Shown here one piece after another: positions 1 through 7,363 of a stretch of DNA of 32,446 bases (positions are counted from its first letter, which is position 1; each line of letters starts with the position of its first letter). The position numbers and the translations under genes are program-made. Source of the stretch: an uncultured Bacteroidota bacterium (lineage in GTDB: Bacteria > Bacteroidota > Bacteroidia > Chitinophagales > Chitinophagaceae); the NCBI GenBank assembly GCA_946479615.1, contig CAMLGR010000038.1, positions 1 through 32,446 on the forward strand. Direction: 5' to 3'. The notes below the pieces were generated by a model that ran no database searches, was not told where the DNA came from, and saw nothing but the letters and a program-made list of their open reading frames with translations.

Positions 1-113
1 AATTGAGAATTATGAATTAAGAATGATGATGAATGGGATCATAATTACACTGTTAAAACATTACCTGCCGGTATGTTCTTATTCATAATTCATAACTCAA
101 AATTCTTAATTCT
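1..113. repeat. AT-rich intergenic inverted repeat, AATTAAGAATTATG family
   Basis: Imperfect palindrome built from the words GAATTATGAATTAAGAAT on the left and ATTCATAATTC / ATTCTTAATTC on the right. It lies immediately 3' of plsX. The same words recur at 3797-3868 and 32345-32429, always next to gene 3' ends, so this looks like a dispersed intergenic repeat that may also serve as a terminator. The copy here is degenerate. Confidence 0.6.
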
Positions 114-1052
114 TTATTGCAGTTCCTGTTTCATCCTGCCCAGCACATCTTTTTCAATCATCTTCTGTGCTACCCAGATCATATTCATAAAGGCTTTGGC
201 GCCGGAGATACCATGACCGATAATAACAGGTTTGGCTACACCTAGTACAGGGGTGCCGCCATAGTTCTCGAAATTGAAACGATTGAAATAGCCATTCTGT
301 ATTTTCTGTCGCTGGCCAATGCCATACAGCGATTCGGCCATTTTAAGGATCACGTTCCCGGTAAACCCTTCACAGACTATTACATCTGCTTTGTCGATAA
401 GGATATCACGTCCTTCGATATTACCAATGAAATTGATATGCGGGTTTTCTTTTAATAAGGGATAGGTGGCCTGTGCGAGTATATTGCCTTTTCCTTCTTC
501 TTCTCCTACATTCAGCAATCCTACTTTTGGATTTTCAATGCCGAGTATCTGCTGTGCATAGATCGAACCCATGATCGCAAACTGGTTCAGTTGTTCCGGT
601 TTGCAATCAGCATTCAAACCCACGTCGAGCAATAAACCGGTGCCGCTATTTTCTTTGGGAATGATCGTGGAAATAGTAGGGCGCAGTACACCTTCAAGCG
701 CTTTGATGCTGAATAGTGCGCCGACCAGCATAGCGCCGGTATTGCCTGCGCTGATAAACGCATCTGTCTTGCCGGTGGCAAGCAGGTGAAATCCTATAGC
801 GATGGATGATTGTTGTTTTTCTTTTAATGCTTTGGTGGGATGCTCGTGCATACCGATCACCTGGGAAGCGTGTATGACTTCTGCTTTGTCAGGGGAAATG
901 CCGTGTTCGGCCAGCAGGGGATCGAGAACAGGTTTATCGCCAACCAGGAAAAGATGAGCAGGGGATTGCTCCTCGTTAAGGTACTCCACTACTCCCTTTA
1001 TGGCTTCAAGCGGGGCGAAGTCGCCGCCCATCATGTCAAGTCCGATATTCAT
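114..1052 (-). CDS. plsX: Phosphate acyltransferase PlsX
   Basis: PlsX makes acyl-phosphate from acyl-ACP and phosphate, the first step of the PlsX/PlsY route to phosphatidic acid; it is a cytosolic, membrane-associated enzyme. The 312-residue product starts with the family signature MNIGLDMMGGDFAP, and carries the internal hallmarks SAGNTGAML, LLDVGLNADCKP and the near C-terminal GISGAKAF. The open frame runs 11 codons further upstream, but the ATG at 1052 places the signature at the N terminus, as is usual. Length is normal for the family. It is the last gene of yceD-rpmF-plsX, an arrangement conserved across bacteria that links ribosomal and lipid synthesis genes. Identification is firm. 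Confidence 0.97.
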   Translation of the reverse strand: MNIGLDMMGGDFAPLEAIKGVVEYLNEEQSPAHLFLVGDKPVLDPLLAEHGISPDKAEVIHASQVIGMHEHPTKALKEKQQSSIAIGFHLLATGKTDAFISAGNTGAMLVGALFSIKALEGVLRPTISTIIPKENSGTGLLLDVGLNADCKPEQLNQFAIMGSIYAQQILGIENPKVGLLNVGEEEGKGNILAQATYPLLKENPHINFIGNIEGRDILIDKADVIVCEGFTGNVILKMAESLYGIGQRQKIQNGYFNRFNFENYGGTPVLGVAKPVIIGHGISGAKAFMNMIWVAQKMIEKDVLGRMKQELQ

Positions 1053-1160
1053 AGCGGATACAATGTACAAATTGTAAAATAACAATCCCGGAATAAATCC
1101 GGGACAAATTTCATCAAACGGTTAGTCCAATGGAATCAGGTGTTATTACGCGCACAGCGG

Positions 1161-1355
1161 TTATTTTTTTACCGGTGCTTTCTCGGCTACTACTTTTCCT
1201 TTGTAATACAGCTTGCCTTCACTAACGTGAGCACGGTGTCTTACATGGATTTCTCCGGTAGTACTATCAGTGCTTAATGTTACAGAAGCAGCTTTATAGT
1301 GTGTCCGGCGCTTCGCGCTTCTTTGCTGACTATGTCTGCGTTTGGGATTTGGCAT
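1161..1355 (-). CDS. rpmF: 50S ribosomal protein L32
   Basis: A 64-residue basic protein beginning MPNPKRRHSQQRSAKRR, the classic L32 N terminus, followed by THYKA and a central HVRHRAHVSEGKLYYKGK segment. L32 is a component of the large ribosomal subunit. The zinc-binding Cys pairs found in some L32 forms are absent, so this is the Cys-free type. It lies between the YceD-family gene upstream and plsX downstream on the same strand and is presumably co-transcribed with them. Confidence 0.97.
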   Translation of the reverse strand: MPNPKRRHSQQRSAKRRTHYKAASVTLSTDSTTGEIHVRHRAHVSEGKLYYKGKVVAEKAPVKK

Positions 1356-1392
1356 ATCTCTAAAATTAAAATCTTAATAATTATATTTTCAA

Positions 1393-1452
1393 TGATGAAT
1401 AGTCAATGGTCAAATTATAAGTATTCACTATTGATCATTCAGTATTCACTTG
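1393..1452. repeat. Small imperfect inverted repeat between yceD and rpmF
   Basis: TGAATAGTCAATGGTCA is followed about 20 bases later by TTCACTATTGATCATTCA, its near reverse complement. It belongs to the same style of low-complexity intergenic palindromes seen elsewhere in the window and touches the 3' end of the yceD-family gene. A role in operon attenuation or processing is possible but not shown. Confidence 0.4.
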
Positions 1453-2015
1453 TCAAGGTCCTTAAACTTCTCCAACCCTTTCCATATCGGGTTGTCTTTT
1501 TTTTCTTCCGGTTCCGGTTTCAGGTTCTTCAATACATCCCTGGCTGATGGATTGCAATGGGGTCCATCCATTTTTTCAAAGCCACAGGATTTCTGCATCG
1601 GTATGCTCAGGTTGATGAATTCATAGATCCAGCTGGCTACATCGATATGGCTGTCGCCACGGCCGATATAGTATACATCAGGATCTTCTTCCTGGCTGTT
1701 CATCAACTCCGGTTCTTCCACCATCTTTACCGTGATATTGAACTCATCCCAGAGATCCATCGGTAAATTGTTGTTGCACCGGTCGCATACCACTTCCAGT
1801 GTGCCGCCGATCTCGAACTTCAGGAGCATAAAGCCATTATTCTTGTCAAGCAATAGCTTTACGTTTGCCTGGCAATGATGAAAATCCTGTTGTTGAACGG
1901 CCTGGCTGCCGGTGGGCAGTGTTTCAAAGAATCTGTCGGTGATCGCGTAATTATATTCATGTACACCGGGTTTCAATCCCACAAAGGCAATTTCAAAGTC
2001 ACGGCGATGTCCCAT
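1446..2015 (-). CDS. YceD/DUF177 family protein
   Basis: Member of the DUF177 (YceD) family, which sits upstream of rpmF in many bacteria and in E. coli and plants has been linked to 23S rRNA accumulation. The chosen ATG gives 189 residues starting MGHRRDFEIAFVGLKPG, the typical Bacteroidota N terminus. Family motifs visible are CDRCNNNLP (first Cys pair), the YYIGRGDSHIDVASWIYE segment, and a second Cys cluster CGF...DGPHCNP. The frame extends upstream to an ATG at 2045 and a TTG at 2069, but the TTG lies inside a TAnnTTTG promoter box (2067-2074), so it cannot be transcribed from that promoter. First gene of the operon. Confidence 0.85.
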   Translation of the reverse strand: MGHRRDFEIAFVGLKPGVHEYNYAITDRFFETLPTGSQAVQQQDFHHCQANVKLLLDKNNGFMLLKFEIGGTLEVVCDRCNNNLPMDLWDEFNITVKMVEEPELMNSQEEDPDVYYIGRGDSHIDVASWIYEFINLSIPMQKSCGFEKMDGPHCNPSARDVLKNLKPEPEEKKDNPIWKGLEKFKDLDK

Positions 2016-2066
2016 GAGCAACTTTTTATCCCGATCCCACGGCATTATGCCCGGATTTTCGGGAGG

Positions 2067-2074
2067 CAAAGGTA
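2067..2074 (-). promoter_or_regulatory. Bacteroidota-type -7 box for yceD-rpmF-plsX
   Basis: On the minus strand the sequence reads TACCTTTG, an exact match to the TAnnTTTG -7 element. No good TTG-type -33 is visible at 19-21 bases upstream. Position fits transcription starting near 2060, giving a leader of about 15-45 bases depending on the start codon used. Confidence 0.5.
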
Positions 2075-2209
2075 AGGGGTTTTCATGAAAATTTATCCCG
2101 TATTTTAGATTATTTTGGAGGCGAGTGCCTAATTTAACAGCCTGATTTCTAGTTGATTTAAAAAAAATCTCTTTTGCAAAAGCTTATTTCCCGCATATTT
2201 GCCCGCCTT

Positions 2210-3286
2210 ATGAAAAGCTGGAGCTGGGTATTGGTGATCCTCCTGACGATCCTGATCAAGTGGGCTTCTCTTTACCCGGAATGGATCGAAAATAATTATA
2301 CTTACGGGCTTTATCCCGTTATTTCAAAGACACAGCGCCTCCTGCTGGGATGGATCCCGATCAGTATAGGCGACCTGTTTTACGCCTTCCTGGTACTTGT
2401 GATCATTTATAAAACGGTCCAGTTTTTCAAAATAGTATTCAAACGACAATTTAACCGTGCTTACTTCCAGGCGGGACTGCAGCAGATCATCTTCTTTATT
2501 CTTTTTGTATATGTATCCTTTAACCTGCTCTGGGGCATGAACTATAACCGTCAGGGAATCTCCACGCAGTTAGGAATCGAAGTAAAGAAATATTCATTGG
2601 CTGAACTCGATACGCTGACCACCACTTTGCAGGAACATCTGAATGAATATGCCGGTTATGTAACCAGTGCACAGCGTGATTCGTTCGACCGTAAACGCAC
2701 CTTGTTCATCGAAAGCAGTAATGCCTATAAAAAAGCGGCACAGCATTATTCCTTTATCAATTATTCGCCGGTCTCTGTCAAGCCCTCCATCTTTAGCTAT
2801 CTCGGCAATTACCTGGGATTCCAGGGATATTATAATCCTTTCTCCGGCGAAGCGCAGGTGAATACAACAGTACCGGGTTTTATTGAACCTTTTGTGACGG
2901 TGCATGAGATCGCACATCAACTGGGATATGCAAAAGAAAACGAAGCTAATTTTGTTGGGTTCCTTGCTGCCAGGTATTCCGGTTCACCGGCCCTGAAATA
3001 CTCGATGTATTTTGATATGTATAACTATGCGATCGGGGAAGTCTATCGTCGCGACACATCGCTGGCCCGTTCTTTTCAGGCAAAACTTCATCCCCAGGTG
3101 GTAAAAGATATCACCGACTTCAGGAATTTCTTCCGCAGGTATAAAAACCCGGTTGAGCCCGTTATTACGTGGTTTTATGGACACTACCTTAAAGCAAACA
3201 ATCAACCTGCCGGCAAACAAACCTATAACGAGGTAGTAGCCTGGCTGATCGCTTACTATAAAAAATTTGGATTGTCAGCGCTCTGA
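2210..3286 (+). CDS. DUF3810 family membrane zinc peptidase (predicted)
   Basis: The N-terminal region has two to three hydrophobic helices (SWVLVILLTILIKW; DLFYAFLVLVIIY; QIIFFILFVYVSF), followed by a soluble domain with the motif VTVHEIAHQLGY and, seven residues after the second His, a Glu in ENEAN. HExxH plus a downstream Glu is a gluzincin-type zinc site, so this is probably a membrane-anchored metallopeptidase; the substrate is unknown. The ATG at 2210 gives 358 residues; a TTG at 2174 would add 12 residues but has no clear advantage. Adjacent to tspO, which probably has its own promoter inside the 3' end of this gene. Confidence 0.8.
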   Translation: MKSWSWVLVILLTILIKWASLYPEWIENNYTYGLYPVISKTQRLLLGWIPISIGDLFYAFLVLVIIYKTVQFFKIVFKRQFNRAYFQAGLQQIIFFILFVYVSFNLLWGMNYNRQGISTQLGIEVKKYSLAELDTLTTTLQEHLNEYAGYVTSAQRDSFDRKRTLFIESSNAYKKAAQHYSFINYSPVSVKPSIFSYLGNYLGFQGYYNPFSGEAQVNTTVPGFIEPFVTVHEIAHQLGYAKENEANFVGFLAARYSGSPALKYSMYFDMYNYAIGEVYRRDTSLARSFQAKLHPQVVKDITDFRNFFRRYKNPVEPVITWFYGHYLKANNQPAGKQTYNEVVAWLIAYYKKFGLSAL

Positions 3287-3295
3287 TTATTTTTG
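3266..3295 (+). promoter_or_regulatory. Candidate promoter for tspO
   Basis: TTTG at 3266-3269 and TATTTTTG at 3288-3295 fit the Bacteroidota -33/-7 pattern, with an 18-base spacer, slightly short of the usual 19-21. It overlaps the last codons of the DUF3810 gene and would give a leader of about 20 bases before the tspO ATG at 3321. Confidence 0.45.
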
Positions 3296-3320
3296 GTCTG
3301 ACAATTGATTATAGTTTCTC

Positions 3321-3797
3321 ATGAATAATACATTGAGACTGATTATTTCAATGGCTATTTGCCTGGCTGCAGGAGCTCTTGGCAGCCTGTTCACTACTCC
3401 TGAAATCGATACCTGGTACCAATTTCTTGAAAAGCCATCCTGGAACCCTCCTTCCTGGGTTTTTGGTCCTGTGTGGACAGTATTATATATCCTGATGGGA
3501 ATTGCCTTATACATTGTGTGGAAAAAGCCGACATTCAAAAAGATCAAACGAACGGCGATCATTCTTTTCACTATTCAATTAGTACTTAACCTTGCCTGGT
3601 CCTGGATATTCTTTAACCAGCATCAAATTGGCTGGGCCCTGGTGGATATTTGTGTATTATGGGTCTTTATTGTACTCTGTATTTTCTCCTTCTCCGCCGT
3701 ATACCATTCGGCTGGCTGGCTATTGGTGCCCTATATCTGCTGGGTAAGTTTTGCAGTGATACTTAATTATACGATCTGGCAATTGAACGGTCAATGA
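3321..3797 (+). CDS. tspO: TspO/MBR family protein
   Basis: A 158-residue integral membrane protein with five hydrophobic segments and the Trp/Pro-rich TspO signature: TWYQFLEKPSWNPPSWVFGP, then VWTVLYILMGIALYIVW and later NLAWSWIFF. TspO proteins bind tetrapyrroles and related hydrophobic ligands; in bacteria they are tied to light, oxygen or stress responses. Length is standard. It converges with dcd, and an AT-rich palindrome fills the gap. No tetrapyrrole or carotenoid genes lie nearby, so context says nothing about its ligand here. Confidence 0.93.
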   Translation: MNNTLRLIISMAICLAAGALGSLFTTPEIDTWYQFLEKPSWNPPSWVFGPVWTVLYILMGIALYIVWKKPTFKKIKRTAIILFTIQLVLNLAWSWIFFNQHQIGWALVDICVLWVFIVLCIFSFSAVYHSAGWLLVPYICWVSFAVILNYTIWQLNGQ

Positions 3798-3868
3798 TGA
3801 ATTAAGAGTTATGAATTAAGAATGATTCAACTGGTCTTAACGATTCATAATTCCTAATTCATAATTAA
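3797..3868. repeat. AT-rich intergenic inverted repeat, AATTAAGAATTATG family
   Basis: Between the convergent tspO and dcd genes. GAATTAAGAGTTATGAATTA on the left faces ATTCATAATTCCTAATTCAT on the right around a non-repetitive core. It belongs to the same family as 1-113 and 32345-32429 and could act as a two-way terminator. Confidence 0.6.
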
Positions 3869-3897
3869 ATATAAATAGAAGATCCTAACAACCGGCC

Positions 3898-4434
3898 CTA
3901 GAACCTGTTCTTCCACATCATACTCTCGATCGGTTTATCGGGCTGACCGCTGTATTTGGCGTTTTTCTTTTGATTGTATTTGACTTCGATCTCTCCTTCT
4001 ACAGGGAAATAGATCAATTGACCGATCGGCATTCCCTTGTACACTTTTACCGGTTGTTTGACGGAGATCTCCAGCGTCCAGTGACCGCAAAAGCCAACAT
4101 CGCCTTTACCGGCAGTAGCATGTATATCAATACCGAGCCGGCCGGTAGAAGACTTCCCCTCGAGAAAAGGCACATGCGCATGCGTTTCGGTATATTCTTC
4201 GGTAACGCCCAGGTAAAAGATATGAGGATATAATACAAACCCGTCTTCGGGTATTTCGAAATATTCTATTTCATTGTGCCTTTTGGCATCCAGGATATGT
4301 TCGCGGTAAGTGGCCAGCCATTTACCAAGATGCACATCATAGGAATTGCTGCCGAGACAATCCCTGTCATAAGGCTTGAGTTGGATCGTGCCTTTGTCTA
4401 TTTCTTCCAATATCCGTTTATCGGAGAGTATCAT
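3898..4434 (-). CDS. dcd: dCTP deaminase
   Basis: Dcd converts dCTP to dUTP in pyrimidine deoxynucleotide synthesis (or straight to dUMP in bifunctional forms). The 178-residue product has the family core EGKSSTGRLGIDIHATAGKG, then GFCGHWTLEISVKQP, which contains the Glu that aligns with the catalytic Glu of E. coli Dcd, and a C-terminal YNQKKNAKYSGQ segment. It begins MILSDKRILEEIDKG, typical for the family. It is divergent from the phosphopantetheinyl transferase gene, with 55 bases between the starts. Mono- versus bifunctional cannot be settled by eye. Confidence 0.95.
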   Translation of the reverse strand: MILSDKRILEEIDKGTIQLKPYDRDCLGSNSYDVHLGKWLATYREHILDAKRHNEIEYFEIPEDGFVLYPHIFYLGVTEEYTETHAHVPFLEGKSSTGRLGIDIHATAGKGDVGFCGHWTLEISVKQPVKVYKGMPIGQLIYFPVEGEIEVKYNQKKNAKYSGQPDKPIESMMWKNRF

Positions 4435-4489
4435 GTTTTATCTTCGGTTTTATTTATGTTGTAGCAAAATAAAGATGAAAAGCTGACGA

Positions 4490-5101
4490 ATGCCTATTTT
4501 TTTTCAACAACAGATCAACGATACCACCCGGCTGGGAATCTGGAAGATAGAGGAAACGGAAGAATTCTTTAAAGCCAATGTTCCCCTGCACCGTGATGTT
4601 ACGCACCCGCACAAAAGATTGCAGCATCTCGCAGGCCGTTTTCTGCTGCAATACCTTTTCCCGGGATTCCCTTACGAACTGGTACAGATCGCTGAAACAC
4701 GCAGACCGTTCCTGCCGGATGAACAATATCATTTTTCCATATCGCATTGTGGGGATTATGCGGCCGCTATTGTAAGCAGGAACAGGCGGGTAGGAGTGGA
4801 TATTGAAACACCTGTTGAAAAAATCATACGTATAAAGGATAAATTCCTCAGCCTCTCGGAATCCCGTTTGTTTGGAGAAGTTGACAGGGATCAATTGACG
4901 CTTGCCTGGTCTGCTAAAGAGACGGTCTTTAAATGGTATGGAGAAGCGGGGGTAGACTTCCGGGAGCATATTCATTTGACCGGTCATGAGCCGGATAAAC
5001 AGGAAATTACCTGTTCATTCAACAAGAATGACAATACATCCATGATCATCTATTACCGGTTTTCAGAACATATAATTTTAACATGGACTATAGGAGAATA
5101 A
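4490..5101 (+). CDS. 4'-phosphopantetheinyl transferase superfamily protein
   Basis: Transfers the phosphopantetheine arm from CoA to carrier proteins. The 203-residue product shows the Sfp-type signatures: ISHCGDYAAA, then RRVGVDIETP, where the D and E bind Mg/CoA phosphate, and LAWSAKETVFKWYG, the conserved (W)xxKE(A)xxK motif. At about 200 residues it is intermediate between AcpS and full Sfp proteins, common in Bacteroidota. No polyketide, peptide or fatty-acid synthase genes are nearby, so the likely client is the housekeeping acyl carrier protein or a distant cluster. The next gene starts 66 bases downstream from its own promoter. Confidence 0.9.
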   Translation: MPIFFQQQINDTTRLGIWKIEETEEFFKANVPLHRDVTHPHKRLQHLAGRFLLQYLFPGFPYELVQIAETRRPFLPDEQYHFSISHCGDYAAAIVSRNRRVGVDIETPVEKIIRIKDKFLSLSESRLFGEVDRDQLTLAWSAKETVFKWYGEAGVDFREHIHLTGHEPDKQEITCSFNKNDNTSMIIYYRFSEHIILTWTIGE

Positions 5102-5113
5102 ATTAAAAACAGC

Positions 5114-5144
5114 TTGCAGGAAAAGCTTTTCTTTTATAGATTTG
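5114..5144 (+). promoter_or_regulatory. Promoter of the small exported protein gene
   Basis: TTG at 5114-5116 and TAGATTTG at 5137-5144, separated by 20 bases, match the Bacteroidota TTG-N19-21-TAnnTTTG consensus closely. The predicted transcript starts around 5150, which rules out the upstream TTG codon at 5114 as the gene start and supports the ATG at 5168. Confidence 0.65.
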
Positions 5145-5167
5145 TTTCACTAAAATTATTTTTTATT

Positions 5168-5689
5168 ATGAGAAAGATCGTCTTATCCTTATTCGCGTCA
5201 CTTTTTGTTGTAGTCGCCATGGCGCAGACAAGCGACAAAATGTGGAAACACGATGGTGAAAAACTCGATGTTAAAATTATAAAAGTAGCCGAGTACACCA
5301 TCATTTATAAATTCCCTGGTGAAGATGCAGAACAGACTATCGGAAAACTGGCAGTAGCCAAGATCGTGTATGGCAGCGGCCGTACCGAACAGATCTCTGA
5401 TAAAGTAGTTGTAGCGAGCAAGGATGATTGGGAGAATGTACAGATCATTGAAGACAAGTCACAGGTGATCGGTCTAAAAAAGATGGATGAAATCAGGGGA
5501 AAGACTTCGGGTTTCCTGAACTATCACACTGCCGGTTCTGCTGATAAAAAAGCAACCAAGAAATTGAAAGAAGCAGCTGCTGAAATGGGGGCTCCTTTTA
5601 TCCTGATGACTTCTGACAATGATGCCCGTGTTGGTACAGGTGGTACTAACCAGGGTATTAAGAAAGGATTTGCTTATTCTTATAAATAA
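5168..5689 (+). CDS. Small exported protein of unknown function
   Basis: 173 residues with a clear Sec signal peptide (MRKIVLSLFASLFVVVAMAQ, cleavage probably before the Gln). The first half of the mature part is beta-rich and resembles the Bacteroidota pattern of a short strand repeat (GEKLDVKIIKVAEYTIIYKF, then AVAKIVYGSGRTEQIS) often seen in small envelope proteins. The second half is Lys/Ala-rich, ends in a Gly/Thr stretch and shows no recognised domain. I do not assign a function. It has its own promoter upstream and a strong hairpin terminator 22 bases after its stop. Confidence 0.75.
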   Translation: MRKIVLSLFASLFVVVAMAQTSDKMWKHDGEKLDVKIIKVAEYTIIYKFPGEDAEQTIGKLAVAKIVYGSGRTEQISDKVVVASKDDWENVQIIEDKSQVIGLKKMDEIRGKTSGFLNYHTAGSADKKATKKLKEAAAEMGAPFILMTSDNDARVGTGGTNQGIKKGFAYSYK

Positions 5690-5710
5690 GTCAATTTATC
5701 CAGATATATT

Positions 5711-5748
5711 AAAAAAAGCCGTTCCATAATCATGGAAGGGCTTTTTTT
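5711..5748. terminator. Bidirectional rho-independent-type terminator
   Basis: A-tract, then AGCC-TTCCAT on one side and ATGGAA-GGGCT on the other, followed by a seven-T tract. The stem has a small asymmetry and a loop of a few bases. It lies between the convergent exported-protein gene and the DUF2130 gene and has A/T tracts on both flanks, so it can work in both directions. Confidence 0.85.
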
Positions 5749-5757
5749 AATATAGTC

Positions 5758-6984
5758 CTATTCTTCCAGTAGGCCAGGTTCATCGGAGATTTCAAGGTTG
5801 ATCGTATCCTGTCCTGCAATTCCTTCGATGGAGCCTTTAATATGTGCAGCATTGAGCAATACCTTTTCCAGTTGTTTTTCTCTTGCCTTCCATAACTTTT
5901 CCATCGCATCTCTTTCTTTCTGGATAGATAATTTCATGCTCATATATCCTTCACGGATCGCTTTCCATTGTTCCGAAAATTCATTACTGGTGAGATAATC
6001 GTAGAGTAAGTGCATTTTATCGCCTTTATTCTCCTGGTTTCTCGAAGCGCCGGCAATCTTGATGATACCATCCCGCAGTAAATAGGCCACGGATTTGATC
6101 TCGGAAAAGCTACAGACCCAAACACCATCTTTTTCACCAAAGCGGTCCATGCCCTTGGGCATCGTCTTCGTAACGATCACGGCGATATCGGCGCCAAGAC
6201 TGCGGCGGTCCGCCTTTAATTTTTCTATCCAGTCGCCGCCAAAATTCTCGGTGCGTTTGCTTTCATAAATGATCTTGCCGCATTCCTGGCCAAAATTGTT
6301 GCGGATCGTTTGAATGCAATCTGCACCACGCACACCTTTACCTACCTCGGAAACAAGGTCGAAAGGGAATGAATTCTTCAGCATCTCTTCCAATGCGAGT
6401 TCCTGCACTTCACCCTGTAATTGTGAAGACCCCTGTTCGGCTCTTCTGCGCATTTCATCAGCGAGTTTTTTCTGATCCTCCAGTTGTTTTTCCAGCTCTT
6501 TCATGCGCATCTGGTGCTCCGTTTCTTTTGCAGCAACCTTTTGTTCCTCGATCTTGCGGATCTCTTCCGATAATTTTTCACGCTCTTCCTGCAATTGTTT
6601 TTGCACCGTGATCTCCAGTTCTTCTTCTTTATTTTTCAGATCCTGTTCTTTGCGCAGGAACTCGAGTTCTTTTTGCCGGGAAAGTTTTAATTTTTCTTCA
6701 TTCTCCTTATTGTTTTCCTGGAGCAACTGAAGTTTTGTTTCGTAGTCGGCCGAGATATTTTTCCGAAGATTTTCTTCCAGTGTTTTTTGCAGACGTTTAC
6801 GATCATCTTCGGCGGTTTTTTCCATGCGCTTTCTTTCCTCTTCCAGTTTTAACTGGAACTCTTCATTCTTCTTTTTTTGCCAGTCAGCCGCTTTGGAACG
6901 CAATTCTCTTTCTACTTCTTCGCGTATGGCATCATTGGGTTCAAATTGATGACCGCAGTTAGGACATTTTATATCGGTAGCCAT
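5758..6984 (-). CDS. DUF2130 protein: zinc ribbon, coiled coil, nuclease-like core
   Basis: 408 residues. The N terminus has a half zinc ribbon (CPNCGHQFEPND). Residues 20 to about 200 are a long charged coiled coil rich in Glu, Lys, Arg and Gln. The C-terminal half is the DUF2130 domain and includes VRGADCIQTIRN followed by KIIYESKRTENFGGDW. The D ... ExK spacing between these (GADC and YESK) resembles a PD-(D/E)XK nuclease core, which suggests DNA binding or cleavage; activity is not known. The ATG at 6984 was preferred over an upstream codon at 7032 because the CPNC motif is normally close to the start. No restriction or repair partner gene is adjacent. Confidence 0.85.
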   Translation of the reverse strand: MATDIKCPNCGHQFEPNDAIREEVERELRSKAADWQKKKNEEFQLKLEEERKRMEKTAEDDRKRLQKTLEENLRKNISADYETKLQLLQENNKENEEKLKLSRQKELEFLRKEQDLKNKEEELEITVQKQLQEEREKLSEEIRKIEEQKVAAKETEHQMRMKELEKQLEDQKKLADEMRRRAEQGSSQLQGEVQELALEEMLKNSFPFDLVSEVGKGVRGADCIQTIRNNFGQECGKIIYESKRTENFGGDWIEKLKADRRSLGADIAVIVTKTMPKGMDRFGEKDGVWVCSFSEIKSVAYLLRDGIIKIAGASRNQENKGDKMHLLYDYLTSNEFSEQWKAIREGYMSMKLSIQKERDAMEKLWKAREKQLEKVLLNAAHIKGSIEGIAGQDTINLEISDEPGLLEE

Positions 6985-7363
6985 TGGGGAGATTTCTTTA
7001 TAAGTATAAAAATCAGCTTCCCGGGAGACCACTTATAAATACCATAAGCAGTGCGGGAATCATCAGGCTGCAATTTAGGCAGTAAGTCTAAAACTTCCAT
7101 TTTTTCATGATAAGGCCGGTATATAGAGAAATTATCGTTGATTTTCTGAAAGGCGCAGTTGTTTTTTTTTGCATGGATGGGTAATACAACAGTGAAAAAT
7201 GTTTTTTCCCCGCAAACGATAATTTGTTTCATTAATCATAATCGCTGATACGTGAAACCAATATCTTTAATTCAGCGCAGTGAAATTGTACGTACAACAT
7301 TTCATTTTTCAGGTTGGAGTTTGATGTAGCAAGGTTTTATTTTTTTAATCTTAAACTTTTTTT
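6985..7363. other. Intergenic region without a convincing gene
   Basis: Divergent gap between the DUF2130 gene and the lipoprotein gene. The only open frame of note (6969-7232, minus, 87 codons) overlaps the DUF2130 start and has no recognisable features. A perfect 12-base palindrome TTGTACGTACAA lies at 7286-7297, inside a looser 24-base dyad TGAAA...TTTCA, about 70 bases before the lipoprotein start, and could be an operator. Confidence 0.5.

Noticed and set aside
6969..7232. 87-codon minus-strand frame before the DUF2130 gene
   Set aside because: It overlaps the DUF2130 start, has no recognisable features and no promoter.
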